Origin: Heyndrickxia acidicola | GTDB taxonomy: Bacteria > Bacillota > Bacilli > Bacillales > Bacillaceae_C | Assembly (NCBI RefSeq): GCF_001636425.1 | Contig: NZ_KV440953.1 | Span: 124,001-188,000 of the forward strand | Length of the DNA: 64,000 nt | Direction of reading: 5' to 3' | In this document: piece after piece, positions 28,325-38,369 of the stretch | How the letters are laid out: the number at the start of each line of letters is the position of its first letter | Position numbering within the stretch: position 1 is the first letter of the stretch | Translations under genes and position numbers: made by a program | Notes under the pieces: model-generated | Told to the model about the DNA's origin: nothing | What the model saw: the letters and a program-made list of their open reading frames with translations, nothing else | Database searches by the model: none

Positions 28325-28600
28325 TAAATAAATGAAAAGAAATGCAATGACTGGGAAGAGTACAACCGATTCCGCTTTTAGAGAGGGAAATCATCTGCTG
28401 AAAGATTTCCTATGCCGGTAATGTTGGAAAGTCGCCCATGAGCAGTTTTTGTGAACCACTTAGTAGCAGAAGCCGGTGAAGAGCCGTTACCTCATCAAGA
28501 GCCAGATACAGGCATCCTGTTTTGTTTGTATCTGTGAAAAAAGGTGGTACCGCGAAATTCGCTCCCTTCGTCCTTTTGACGAGGGGAGCTTTTGTATTTT
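28325..28600 (+). promoter_or_regulatory. T-box leader (tRNA-Val sensing) of valS
   Basis: Contains the canonical T-box AAGGTGGTACCGCG at 28541-28554, followed by a terminator (GCTCCCTTCGTC / GACGAGGGGAGC, 28561-28590, then T run). The antiterminator would pair the T-box with sequence in the terminator's ascending arm. A stem I with the GGGAAGAGTAC opening closes on CCC near 28435, placing GTC (28431-28433), a valine codon, as the likely specifier. Uncharged tRNA-Val would bind and allow read-through into valS. Confidence 0.92.
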
Positions 28601-28631
28601 TTGGGTACCAAACAGGAAAGGGATGAACGAA

Positions 28632-31277
28632 ATGGAAACAAATGAAGTGAAAATGCCGACAAAATATGACCCGGCATCCATTGAAAAAGGCCGTTATCAG
28701 TGGTGGCTTGAAGGAAAGTTTTTTGAAGCGAAGAACGATGTGGAGAAGGAGCCCTATACAATCGTTATTCCTCCTCCAAACGTCACTGGTAAGCTTCACC
28801 TGGGCCATGCATGGGATACAGCCTTGCAAGACATTTTAACAAGAATGAAAAGAATGCAGGGCTATGATGTCCTATGGCTGCCAGGAATGGACCATGCAGG
28901 AATTGCAACACAGGCAAAGGTGGATGAGAAGCTTCGCAGTCAGGGAATATCACGCTATGACTTAGGCCGTGAAAAATTTGTAGAAGAAACCTGGAAGTGG
29001 AAAGAGGAATATGCAGATTTTATCCGCCAGCAATGGTCGAAGCTTGGATTGGGTCTGGATTATTCCCGTGAAAGGTTTACGCTGGATGAGGGACTGTCAG
29101 ATGCGGTCCGTAAAGTATTTGTTTCCCTTTATAATAAAGGTCTGATTTATCGCGGAGAATATATTATCAACTGGGATCCGGCAGCAAAAACCGCTCTATC
29201 CGACATCGAGGTTATTTATAAGGATGTCCAAGGCGCATTTTACCATATGAAATACCCGCTTTCAGATGGAACGGGCTATATTGAAATTGCGACAACACGC
29301 CCTGAAACAATGCTTGGGGATACAGCTGTAGCTGTTCATCCTGAAGATGACCGCTATAAGCATTTAATTGGTAAAGCCGTTATCCTGCCGATTACAGGAC
29401 GTGAAATTCCCATTGTTGGCGATGATTATGTAGATATGGAATTTGGCTCAGGCGCAGTAAAGATTACACCGGCCCATGACCCGAATGATTTTGAAATCGG
29501 CAACCGCCACAATCTTGAAAGAATTCTTGTTATGAACGAAGACGGAACCATGAATGAAAAAGCTCTTCAATACAATGGAATGGACCGTTTTGAATGCCGT
29601 AAGCAGCTGGTGAAGGATCTTAAAGAGCAGGGCGTCCTTATTAAAATTGAAGAACACCTGCACTCAGTAGGCCATTCAGAACGCAGCGGTGCGGTAGTAG
29701 AGCCGTATTTATCCACTCAATGGTTTGTTAAAATGCAGCCTTTAGCAGATGCGGCTGTTGAGCTTCAAGAATCAGAAACCAAGGTTCACTTTGTACCGGA
29801 CCGTTTTGAAAAAAATTATATGCGCTGGATGGAAAATATACGCGACTGGTGTATTTCTCGACAGCTTTGGTGGGGACATCGGATTCCTGCCTGGTACCAT
29901 AAAGAAACAGGAGAAGTATACGTAGGTATGGAGGATCCTAGTGACTCTGAAAATTGGGAGCAGGATTCAGATGTGCTCGATACCTGGTTCAGCTCCGCTT
30001 TATGGCCATTTTCCACAATGGGCTGGCCAGATACAGAAGCACCTGATTTCAACCGTTATTATCCGACAAACTGCCTTGTAACCGGCTATGATATTATTGG
30101 ATTCTGGGTATCCAGGATGATATTCCAGGGACTTGAATTTACAGGCAGACGTCCGTTTAAGGATGTTCTGATTCATGGACTTGTCAGGGATGAACAAGGC
30201 CGAAAAATGAGTAAATCTCTCGGCAATGGAGTAGATCCGATGGATGTTATCGAGAAATACGGTGCTGATTCACTTCGTTATTTCTTGACAACAGGCAGCT
30301 CTCCTGGACAGGATTTGCGCTTTAGTTACGAAAAAGTTGAATCCGTTTGGAACTTTGCAAATAAAATCTGGAATGCTTCCCGCTTTGCATTGATGAACAT
30401 GAAAGGCCTTAAGTATGATGAAATTGACTTAAGCGGGAAAAAATCGGTTGCGGATAAATGGATCCTGACAAGATTAAATGAAACCATTGATACTGTTACA
30501 AAGCTGGCAGACCGTTATGAATTCGGGGAAGTAGGCCGTGCGCTCTATAACTTCATCTGGGATGACTTCTGTGACTGGTATATCGAAATGGCCAAATTGC
30601 CTTTATATGGCGACGATGAGGAAGCTAAGAAAACGACTCGTTCCGTTCTGGCTTATGTTTTAGATAATACGATGAGACTGCTTCATCCGTTTATGCCATT
30701 CATTACCGAGGAAATATGGCAAAACCTTCCTCATGAAGGGGAGTCCATTACCATTGCAAGCTGGCCGGAATTCAAAGAGGAATTGCATGATGAATCAGCA
30801 GCTGAAGAAATGAAGCTCCTTGTGGATATTATCCGCGCAGTACGCAATATCCGTGCAGAGGTAAACACTCCGTTAAGCAAAAAAATTAAATTAATCATTA
30901 AGGCAAAAGATGAACAAATTTTAACTTCCCTATCGAACAATCAAGCCTACATTGTACGGTTCTGTAATCCGGAGGAGCTGACGGTGTCTGTTGATGCTTC
31001 GGCACCTGAGAAAGCTATGACAGCTGTTGTAACTGGTGCAGAGCTTTATTTGCCGCTTGAGGGATTAATTAATATAGAAGAAGAGCTTGCAAGGCTTGGA
31101 AAAGAATTAGAGAAATGGACGAAAGAAGTTGAGCGCGTCCAGAAAAAACTAGGCAATGAAAAATTTGTGAGCAAGGCCCCACAAAGCGTTGTTGACGAAG
31201 AAAAAGCCAAAGAAAGAGATTATCTTGAAAAACAGGCAGCTGTTAAAGAGAGAATTAACGAACTAAAGGGCGAATAA
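28632..31277 (+). CDS. valS: Valyl-tRNA synthetase
   Basis: 881 residues. Class I synthetase charging tRNA-Val, with an editing domain. HIGH motif as KLHLGHA in [22 protein letters not shown] in [13 protein letters not shown]1 editing domain about 190-330 ([19 protein letters not shown]), anticodon-binding domain, and a C-terminal coiled-coil arm (about 815-880). ATG 28632 is preferred to ATG 28623 because AAAGGG is correctly spaced only for the former; the longer open frame upstream runs into the T-box leader and is not coding. Confidence 0.97.
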   Translation: METNEVKMPTKYDPASIEKGRYQWWLEGKFFEAKNDVEKEPYTIVIPPPNVTGKLHLGHAWDTALQDILTRMKRMQGYDVLWLPGMDHAGIATQAKVDEKLRSQGISRYDLGREKFVEETWKWKEEYADFIRQQWSKLGLGLDYSRERFTLDEGLSDAVRKVFVSLYNKGLIYRGEYIINWDPAAKTALSDIEVIYKDVQGAFYHMKYPLSDGTGYIEIATTRPETMLGDTAVAVHPEDDRYKHLIGKAVILPITGREIPIVGDDYVDMEFGSGAVKITPAHDPNDFEIGNRHNLERILVMNEDGTMNEKALQYNGMDRFECRKQLVKDLKEQGVLIKIEEHLHSVGHSERSGAVVEPYLSTQWFVKMQPLADAAVELQESETKVHFVPDRFEKNYMRWMENIRDWCISRQLWWGHRIPAWYHKETGEVYVGMEDPSDSENWEQDSDVLDTWFSSALWPFSTMGWPDTEAPDFNRYYPTNCLVTGYDIIGFWVSRMIFQGLEFTGRRPFKDVLIHGLVRDEQGRKMSKSLGNGVDPMDVIEKYGADSLRYFLTTGSSPGQDLRFSYEKVESVWNFANKIWNASRFALMNMKGLKYDEIDLSGKKSVADKWILTRLNETIDTVTKLADRYEFGEVGRALYNFIWDDFCDWYIEMAKLPLYGDDEEAKKTTRSVLAYVLDNTMRLLHPFMPFITEEIWQNLPHEGESITIASWPEFKEELHDESAAEEMKLLVDIIRAVRNIRAEVNTPLSKKIKLIIKAKDEQILTSLSNNQAYIVRFCNPEELTVSVDASAPEKAMTAVVTGAELYLPLEGLINIEEELARLGKELEKWTKEVERVQKKLGNEKFVSKAPQSVVDEEKAKERDYLEKQAAVKERINELKGE

Positions 31278-31298
31278 CATTTTGTTTTTGCTTCTAAC

Positions 31299-31332
31299 TT
31301 AAGGAGGGAATTGTTTTCAATTTCCTCCTTAA
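31299..31332 (+). terminator. Hairpin after valS
   Basis: TTAAGGAGGGAATTG and CAATTTCCTCCTTAA pair (one G-U) around TTTT. The T run is poor, so it may act as a processing or stability hairpin. Confidence 0.6.
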
Positions 31333-31425
31333 TATAAATGGTGATAATAAACGTTTGCGGCCAATCTGACACCCTTAAAGATGGCTGATTTTTGCGTGCA
31401 ATTTAAATGAAAATAGGTGATGGAT

Positions 31426-32712
31426 ATGATAAATTCCTACGAGGAAGCGATTCATTGGATTTCTTCCCGTTTAAGATTTGGCATTAAGCCTGGTCTTGAC
31501 AGGATGAACTGGGTAATGAATAAGCTTGGAAACCCGGAAAGGAATCTTAAGGTTGTTCATGTCGGAGGGACCAATGGAAAAGGATCCACCGTTACGTATA
31601 TACGTTCCATCCTGAATGAGGCAGGAAAACAAGTAGGCACCTTTACCTCTCCCTATATTGAAGAATTTAATGAACGAATTAGTGTGAATGGCAAACCTAT
31701 TGCTGATGATGAAATTGTTCATTTGGTCACGGTAATCAAACCCCTTGCAGAAGAACTGGAAATGACAAACCTGGGAAGCCTTACTGAATTCGAAATCATT
31801 ACATGCATGGCTATCTATTATTTTGGTGAAGTGAACCCTGTTGATTTCACTATATTTGAAGTAGGGTTAGGCGGACGCCTGGATTCAACAAACATTTTGA
31901 GTCCCATCCTCACAGTGATTACCAATATCGGGTGGGATCACATGAATATTTTGGGGAATACCATTTCTGAAATAGCTACAGAAAAAGCGGGTATTATGAA
32001 AGAAGGAATCCCGCTCATTACAGCAGCTGCTCAAGAGGATGCATTAAAGGTTTTCTATGAGAAAGCAAGACAGCTGAATGTAACTATTTTTGAAAAAAAC
32101 AAAGACTTTATAGTGTCAAAAGAATCGGTCCTGCCTGAAGGGGAGCAGTTTAGCTTCACACACGGGGCTTTGCAATATAACGATTTAGCCATATCCATGC
32201 TTGGAGTCCATCAAATTGAGAATGCATCCCTTGCTGTGATGGCAGCAGTCTGTCTTTCTGTTTCCGAAGAACACATACGGAATGGCTTGAAAAAGGGTTT
32301 TTGGCCTGGAAGAATGGAAGTTCTGCACAAAAATCCTCTCGTGCTGGTGGATGGTGCCCATAATCCGGAGGGTGTCAGAGCAATGAGGAAGGCAGTTCAA
32401 CTACATTATGCTTCCTATAAGAAGAAGATTGTTTTTGCTGCATTAAGGGACAAAGACCTGACAGATATGTTTAAAGAGCTAAAGCAGCTGGATGGAAACT
32501 ACTATTTTACAGAATTTGATTACGAGAGGGCCTCGAGTGCCGAACAGCTTTTGGAAAAAAGCGGCTTTCAAAATGCAACAGCAGCAGAGGACTATAAAAG
32601 CCTGTTAAAAGAACTTCTAAAGGATTTAAAAGAAGAGGAAATGCTGGTTATTTCGGGGTCACTTTATTTTATTTCTGAAGTAAAGCATTATATGAAAAAA
32701 ATTCTTTTTTAA
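31426..32712 (+). CDS. folC: Folylpolyglutamate synthase / dihydrofolate synthase
   Basis: 428 residues. Adds glutamate to folates (and to dihydropteroate). ATP loop GGTNGKGST (about 44-52), catalytic-region TSPYIEEFNERI, GLGGRLDSTN and the C-terminal DGAHNPEGV are intact. Start 31426 is chosen from three clustered starts because AGGTGA is spaced for it and the product then begins MINSYEEAIHWI, as in relatives. Follows valS as in B. subtilis. Confidence 0.96.
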   Translation: MINSYEEAIHWISSRLRFGIKPGLDRMNWVMNKLGNPERNLKVVHVGGTNGKGSTVTYIRSILNEAGKQVGTFTSPYIEEFNERISVNGKPIADDEIVHLVTVIKPLAEELEMTNLGSLTEFEIITCMAIYYFGEVNPVDFTIFEVGLGGRLDSTNILSPILTVITNIGWDHMNILGNTISEIATEKAGIMKEGIPLITAAAQEDALKVFYEKARQLNVTIFEKNKDFIVSKESVLPEGEQFSFTHGALQYNDLAISMLGVHQIENASLAVMAAVCLSVSEEHIRNGLKKGFWPGRMEVLHKNPLVLVDGAHNPEGVRAMRKAVQLHYASYKKKIVFAALRDKDLTDMFKELKQLDGNYYFTEFDYERASSAEQLLEKSGFQNATAAEDYKSLLKELLKDLKEEEMLVISGSLYFISEVKHYMKKILF

Positions 32713-32831
32713 AATGCTCGCAAAAACAAGAATTGGTAGAGATTTCGAAATATTTAATGACTTAGGTCTGTTTTTTTGGTAAAATATCTTAAAAACCATG
32801 ACAAATTTACTAAACGGAGAGAAGGATTCAA

Positions 32832-34538
32832 ATGAAATTTACTGCTGCTAGAAAAATGTTTTTTCTTTTAAGTTGGGTTGCTCTTGTGCCAGCAGGTTTT
32901 TTTCTAGCTTTTCATTTTTTTCCGCCTCACTCATTAACGATATGGACAGTGCTGTCTTTTATGGTGTTAGTAGGAGTGATTTCTTATTTTCCCATCATTA
33001 TTAACGAAACGCCTATCTTCTTGGTGGCATGGATTACTCTTGCAGGCTTTTTGACCTATGGCTTGTTTTTTGACCTGGTCCTTATACAATTTTCTATTAT
33101 TGTTCTATCCTTATCCTTAAGAAGAAGGAAGGATGAGTTATTTCGGTACTTCGTAAATTCGCTTATTTTCCTTATCGTATCGGTATTTAGCGGCTTAGCG
33201 TATTATGTGATGGGTGGGAGAACCGGACAAGCCAGCCTGTCGGGAGATTTATTTCCTTTAATTGTATATCAATGCGTTTATTTTATTTTAAATGCTGCTT
33301 TGATTCAAACCATCAGTCGTATTTTTAAATTGAAGAAAAGAGTGGTGGGCAGTGACACTCTTTGGGATTTGTTTACGGTGATGATGGTCATTCCATTAAG
33401 TTTAAGCCTGTATTATTTAAACCAATATATTGGTGTTAGTTCTTTTATACTAATCGGTGTTCCATTTGTCAGTTTTTCGTTAATTCTCCGTTTATATAAT
33501 TCTTCTGAACGTGTAAATGAGTATTTGCAAAAAGCAGCAGAGATTGGGCACCAGTTAACAGAGATATGGCAGGTGGGTGAGGTTCTGGATTTTTTTATTC
33601 AGAAAATCTCACAAACCCTGACAGTAGACTATGCGTATATATTAGACGTTATTAATAATGAACTGATTTTGCTGCGAGGAGTAGAGCATGGCCAGCAATG
33701 GAAGGGAGATTTTTCTCCTCAAAGAAAAAATGAGGGAATTGCCGGAAGAGTGTGGGGTACAGGAAAAGCCGTTTTGTATAGGGAAAAGTCGGAATGGAAA
33801 GATGAGATAGAAGGATATGTTCCTGAAAACCTGGAAAGCATCCTTTGTGTGCCTATATTTAAAAATCAAAGCGTTGAGGGGGTCCTTTTTCTCGGGTCTA
33901 CACGAAAAAATATGTATGAAAAATACCAATTGGCAATTCTTGATATTCTTTGCTCGTATTTTGTAGTTGCACTTATGAACGCACGCCACCACGAAATTAC
34001 GAAAAGCATGAGTGAGCACTGCTCCCTGACAAAGCTTTACAACTATCGCTATTTTGAAAATTTATTAACAGCCGAATTTCGAAAGCTTGCTAAAAAAACA
34101 CGCAGGTGCCTTTCTTTGATCATGTTGGACATTGATGATTTTAAGAAGATCAACGATACATACGGCCATCAATCGGGGAATGAAATTTTAGTGAAAATGG
34201 CTGCAAGAATTAAAAGCCTTATTGGGGAGCAGGGGACGGTTGCCCGCTACGGAGGCGAGGAATTTGTTATTTTGCTGCCTGATATGGAAAAGAGTGCTGC
34301 TCTTCACTTAGCCGAAACAATAAGAGGTACCATTGCAAATCGTTCTTTTACGATTCACGATTCACTTGATGAGGACTATACCCAAATTCAAGTGGATGTG
34401 ACGGTCAGTATTGGCGTAGCAGCTGCACCAGAAGATGCAGAGGATGGCCTTTCTCTAATAAGGCATGCCGACCGTGCCCTGTACATTGGGGCGAAACGCG
34501 CGGGAAAAAACCGTGTGGCAGAGTATGTCAAAGCTTAA
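32832..34538 (+). CDS. Membrane GAF-GGDEF diguanylate cyclase
   Basis: 568 residues. Six or seven N-terminal membrane segments (about 7-205), a GAF domain (about 235-385, ILCVPIFKNQSVEGVLFLG), then a GGDEF domain (about 395-565). The active-site signature is RYGGEEF with the upstream metal/substrate aspartates in MLDIDDFKKINDTYGH, so c-di-GMP synthesis is likely. No RxxD inhibitory site is seen five residues before GGEEF. It lies between folC and the type IV pilus locus. c-di-GMP commonly controls pili, but a link here is inference from position. Confidence 0.9.
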   Translation: MKFTAARKMFFLLSWVALVPAGFFLAFHFFPPHSLTIWTVLSFMVLVGVISYFPIIINETPIFLVAWITLAGFLTYGLFFDLVLIQFSIIVLSLSLRRRKDELFRYFVNSLIFLIVSVFSGLAYYVMGGRTGQASLSGDLFPLIVYQCVYFILNAALIQTISRIFKLKKRVVGSDTLWDLFTVMMVIPLSLSLYYLNQYIGVSSFILIGVPFVSFSLILRLYNSSERVNEYLQKAAEIGHQLTEIWQVGEVLDFFIQKISQTLTVDYAYILDVINNELILLRGVEHGQQWKGDFSPQRKNEGIAGRVWGTGKAVLYREKSEWKDEIEGYVPENLESILCVPIFKNQSVEGVLFLGSTRKNMYEKYQLAILDILCSYFVVALMNARHHEITKSMSEHCSLTKLYNYRYFENLLTAEFRKLAKKTRRCLSLIMLDIDDFKKINDTYGHQSGNEILVKMAARIKSLIGEQGTVARYGGEEFVILLPDMEKSAALHLAETIRGTIANRSFTIHDSLDEDYTQIQVDVTVSIGVAAAPEDAEDGLSLIRHADRALYIGAKRAGKNRVAEYVKA

Positions 34539-34553
34539 TAAATAGTATGAGAG

Positions 34554-34595
34554 CCTGCAAAAAATCAAGCATTGTTTTTTTGCAGGTTTATTTTT
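34554..34595 (+). terminator. Terminator of the diguanylate cyclase gene
   Basis: CCTGCAAAAAA / TTTTTTGCAGG around about ten bases, followed by TTTATTTTT. It lies immediately before MITE copy 2. Confidence 0.85.
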
Positions 34596-34600
34596 ATCTA

Positions 34601-34762
34601 GGATCTTTTCGTAAAGTTTGCTTCTAATTAACACAAAAAAGTGATTTAAAAATCAAGATTTAGTATAAAAGATGTAAATTGCTTACGAAAAGATACCACG
34701 AATACAGACAACATACGGAATGATGTCTTCTACTTAAATCTACAATTCATGCGAAGATATCC
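34601..34762 (+). mobile_element. MITE-like element, copy 2 (162 bp, 8-bp TSD)
   Basis: Starts GGATCTTTTCGTAAAG and ends GCGAAGATATCC. Its flanks TTTATCTA (34593-34600) and TTTATTTA (34763-34770) match at 7 of 8 positions. The interior shares TTACGAAAAGATACCACGAA and ACAACATACGGAATGATGTC with copies 1 and 3. It is the most diverged copy, and both ends changed together (GGAT/ATCC instead of GGCT/AGCC). Confidence 0.85.
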
Positions 34763-34987
34763 TTTATTTAAAGGGTGCTTTCAATTGGACTTATAAGTTG
34801 AACAAAATTACAAGCAATACAACGGCATCCCTTGACCAAAAGAATAAAAAGATTGGGAAAAGAACTTTAATGATGAAAAAAATTATCGATACCTCCGTCA
34901 AAAGTACTATAAAATTTATGGGTAGATTGATATAATTATCCATATCATTCTACTATTGCTAAAAATAGTATAAAAGAGGAGAACGAG

Positions 34988-37885
34988 ATGCGACCAAATC
35001 TCAGCAAAGCAGGATTATTACTGATTTTTTTATTTGTTATCTCCATAGGTTATCAGCCGGCTCCCAGTGCTGCTGCAACCACAGCCGCTCCATCGGTGGA
35101 TTTTAGTGTACAGCCTTCAGCAACCAGCTATATTTTACCGGCAGGGGGAAAAGCAAATGGAAATTTGAATGTCAGTATTTTTCCGAAGGGAATGGCAACG
35201 AATGAACAAAGACAGCCGATAGCTGTATATTTTGTTGAGGACACATCGGGGTCGATGAGCGATGTATACAATGGTGCCCGAAAGGATACAACCGCAAAGA
35301 ATGCCCTTTCTCAGGCATTGAACTATTTTAGCCAAAACTCTCAACCTCTAGATCAGTATACTTTTATTCCTTTCGACTCTACTATAAGTGATAAGTTCTA
35401 CAGTTACTGTACTGGGAATTATTGGTTTGGTGGTTGTCAGCTGGGAGAGGTAAAACCCGCTACAGGGATAACTAATATTCAAACTATGATTAATGGATTG
35501 GATTCTGTTAGTTATGGAGGAACAAACTATAGCCAGCCACTCGATTTAATATCTAGTTCAACAAGTACATCAGCTAATACAAAGAAATATATTATTTTTT
35601 TAACAGATGGAGAACCTACTTCCCTTCAAAGAAATGAAACAATTACTTACAATAAAAATACCTACACCAATACACCTGTAACATATACTCTTTACTCAAA
35701 TAATACTGCAAGTGAAGTTGCTGTAATAAATAATAAAAATACAACGTTAAGCACAGATTATAATTATATACAGTCTGTTATTGACAGTCAGGCTCTGGCA
35801 TCTGCAGACAATCTTGCTGCAAATAAAATAACAATGTACAGTTTTGCTCTTGCGCAAAAAGGGGATGTTAATTTTCAGCTTTTGGATAACATGTCCAAAA
35901 AAACAGGAGGCTATGCAGTTCCTGGTGATCCTAGTAATCTTTCTTCACTCTTCGCAGACATTACATCCAAATTCACCGCTCCTTCCATAAGCGGAGAAGT
36001 AACGATTGATCTTAGTAAGTACAAAAATACTGTTCAAGTAGTTCCGGGTTCGGATGCCTATATTGACAGCAATAATGTAGCCCATATAAACTTTAACTTC
36101 AGCTATCCAATAAACAAGAGTCCGACTCCAAATGAAATAGATGATTCTTTGCCTCTAACATTCAGCAGTACAGGTACTTACACTTTTGATAATATTAAAT
36201 TAAATTATACAGACCTAAATGGAAATCAGGTTACGAAATCACAATCTCCTATAACTGTTAATGTAACAAATGATATGGCGGCGACATTCAATAGTACAGT
36301 ATCACTGAATACGGTTCATAATCCTCCGGAGAGTTTGATTAAACAGGGCACAACTGATTCTGAATTAAATCAGTTTCAGGTTGAATATTCTATAACTCCC
36401 ACAGGACTTGTGAATACTGCTGCTGCGGGAAATTTAAATACTTTTACCATGATACAGCCTTTACCGGCCGGTATATCTCTTGCAAGCAGCCAATTAACCA
36501 TAAAAAGCGGGAATAGTTTTTTAGGAAGTGCAACAGCCAATCAGATTAGTACTGCTTCAGGACAAGCTGTTCAAATTACCATTCCTTCTACAATAGGGTA
36601 TAAAAATGGCAGTTTTGATCTGACTAACTTTACATTTGATGTTACTTTAAAAGCAGATTGGGCTCAATCGAGCACAACCATCCCAAACTCAACAATGACA
36701 TATTCAGACTCGAGATTTGGTCAGCAAACTATAACGCTGAGCGGTCCTCCATCAAAAGTAAATATGAAGGTAAATATAAATGACAGTAATTTTTGCTATA
36801 CCGGAGATTATTCAGGGGCACTGCAGAAAATAAGTACAACGAACAGCAATGGATATACAATAGGACAAATTGTGTCTGAAACGCAGGCTTCAGATGCGAA
36901 TCTCCCTGCCAAACCGATTATGGGAATGACTTTGGTTAACGGCCAAAAAATCCAAATTACCTATAACGATCAATCAACAGGTTATCTGTATCTTAGACCG
37001 GACTTTCAGCTGAATGAGACTCCGACAGGAAAAATACTTGCAAATGGGGATACAACAGCAGGACCAGTATCGTTTAAGGTTACTAATCTTGTTGGCGGTA
37101 AAAATGTAGTATATGAATACAGCATTACATCTGATACGGGAAGTACGAGCTGGACTGCATTTGATCCAAGCGGTACCATATCCATCCCTAGCGGATATTT
37201 AGGGAATGTTAAGGTGGATATACGGGCAACAGGGGGATTTTCTCCAGATCAGACTCCAGTAGAGAAATCGATTGTCATTCAAAGGCTTGTTAGCTCCATT
37301 TCTGTTTCGCCTAATCCGATAAGCCTCCTTGCTGGCTCATCTCTAGGATTTACCGTAACCGTGTCACCATCGGATGCACTAAATAAAACCTTGAATTATT
37401 CCATTCAGAATCCTGCCGGCCAAACGGTGGCCACTCTGGTTAATAATAATACAATCCTTGGGCAGTCGGCAGGTACTGCGACCTTAATTATTAAATCGGT
37501 TGATGGCTCGAATATTCAGGTCAGTGTACCTATTACGGTTCAGAATCCGTATATTGCTCTTACCGGTATGCAATTTACACAGCCTAAATACACATTAAAT
37601 GTTGGCGATACGCTGGAGCTTAATCCTAGTATAATCTTTAATCCATCCAACGCGACGAATAAAAATCTTAAGAGTGTTACAGCGACAAATAATAGTGTTG
37701 TCACGATCGTTCAACGTACAGATGGAACCTGGTATCTAAAAGCCTTGCAATCAGGATATTCCACCATTAAGGCTATATCCTCTGATAATGCTAATTTATC
37801 AGATACAGCCGTTATTCAAGTAAATCCTGCCGGGTCCTCCGGTGGCGGCGGAAGCTCAGGCTCTTCAACAGATGGCAAGTGGTAA
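34988..37885 (+). CDS. Secreted von Willebrand factor A protein, candidate pilus tip adhesin
   Basis: 965 residues. Sec signal peptide (1-30, LLLIFLFVISIGY then AAAT). The vWA domain (about 60-330) has a full MIDAS: DTSGS, the threonine in GGTNYSQ, and the aspartate in FLTDGEPTS. Beta-sandwich regions rich in Asn/Thr/Ser follow (about 330-700), then two BIG-2/Ig-like repeats (about 760-850 and 855-945: ISVSPNPISLLAGSS, TLNVGDTLELNPS). The tail is Gly/Ser-rich with no LPXTG and no membrane anchor. It is next to the minor pilin genes, convergent with them. A tip-adhesin role like PilY1 is inference from vWA plus location. Confidence 0.82.
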   Translation: MRPNLSKAGLLLIFLFVISIGYQPAPSAAATTAAPSVDFSVQPSATSYILPAGGKANGNLNVSIFPKGMATNEQRQPIAVYFVEDTSGSMSDVYNGARKDTTAKNALSQALNYFSQNSQPLDQYTFIPFDSTISDKFYSYCTGNYWFGGCQLGEVKPATGITNIQTMINGLDSVSYGGTNYSQPLDLISSSTSTSANTKKYIIFLTDGEPTSLQRNETITYNKNTYTNTPVTYTLYSNNTASEVAVINNKNTTLSTDYNYIQSVIDSQALASADNLAANKITMYSFALAQKGDVNFQLLDNMSKKTGGYAVPGDPSNLSSLFADITSKFTAPSISGEVTIDLSKYKNTVQVVPGSDAYIDSNNVAHINFNFSYPINKSPTPNEIDDSLPLTFSSTGTYTFDNIKLNYTDLNGNQVTKSQSPITVNVTNDMAATFNSTVSLNTVHNPPESLIKQGTTDSELNQFQVEYSITPTGLVNTAAAGNLNTFTMIQPLPAGISLASSQLTIKSGNSFLGSATANQISTASGQAVQITIPSTIGYKNGSFDLTNFTFDVTLKADWAQSSTTIPNSTMTYSDSRFGQQTITLSGPPSKVNMKVNINDSNFCYTGDYSGALQKISTTNSNGYTIGQIVSETQASDANLPAKPIMGMTLVNGQKIQITYNDQSTGYLYLRPDFQLNETPTGKILANGDTTAGPVSFKVTNLVGGKNVVYEYSITSDTGSTSWTAFDPSGTISIPSGYLGNVKVDIRATGGFSPDQTPVEKSIVIQRLVSSISVSPNPISLLAGSSLGFTVTVSPSDALNKTLNYSIQNPAGQTVATLVNNNTILGQSAGTATLIIKSVDGSNIQVSVPITVQNPYIALTGMQFTQPKYTLNVGDTLELNPSIIFNPSNATNKNLKSVTATNNSVVTIVQRTDGTWYLKALQSGYSTIKAISSDNANLSDTAVIQVNPAGSSGGGGSSGSSTDGKW

Positions 37886-37908
37886 AAGGAAAGAGTAAAA
37901 AGAAAAAG

Positions 37909-37959
37909 AGGGTGACTCAAAAAGCGGGACTATGCCGCTGAATAGAGTCATCCTTTTTT
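37909..37959 (+). terminator. Terminator of the vWA gene
   Basis: AGGGTGACTC / GAGTCATCCT (one G-U) around a 26-base loop, then a T run. Confidence 0.8.
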
Positions 37960-38149
37960 ACTACTGAAAAAAAAAGGAAAAAGGTAGGGGGATTTTTCTA
38001 TTTTGTTTTAGACTAGGCTACCATGAAATCAATTCATGCGGGTTCAAAAATTAAGCCAAACCGACTTATGGTAATCATTATTGTCTAATTGATATGGAAG
38101 GAAGAACATAATAGGGTGGCCTCTAAAAAAATCTATGTTGACCTTCAAG

Positions 38150-38264
38150 GTTGATTGGAGTGGATATGCGAGACTCCTTCGGTATATGCGTGTTAGGGGA
38201 GACCCCGCAGAAGCTTGCTTCCCTAACTGCCCGCGGAAAGCGAGTGCCTGCAGCGGAAATCAAC
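38150..38264 (+). repeat. GTTGATT...AATCAAC Bacillus repeat (best-preserved copy)
   Basis: GTTGATTGGAGTGGATATGC, GAGACTCCTTCGG, GGGGAGACCCCGCAG, CCCGCGGAAAGCGAGTGCC and GCGGAAATCAAC in order; the ends are an inverted repeat. Sits between the convergent vWA and PilX-like genes. Confidence 0.8.
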
Positions 38265-38272
38265 CAGCAGGA

Positions 38273-38325
38273 AAAAAGATGCTGTACCCAAAATCATCTG
38301 ATATCTATGGATACAGCATCTTTTT
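38273..38325. terminator. Bidirectional terminator between vWA and PilX-like genes
   Basis: AAAAAGATGCTGTA / TACAGCATCTTTTT, perfect arms with flanking A and T runs, so it works on both strands of this convergent pair. It follows the repeat at 38150 directly. Confidence 0.85.
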
Positions 38326-38369
38326 ATCTTTTTTGAAGCTGTTTTTCAGAGAAAAAGCTAAAATGATTT

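Noticed and set aside
28476-28631. N-terminal extension of valS
   Set aside because: These codons coincide with the T-box, antiterminator and terminator, so they are leader RNA.
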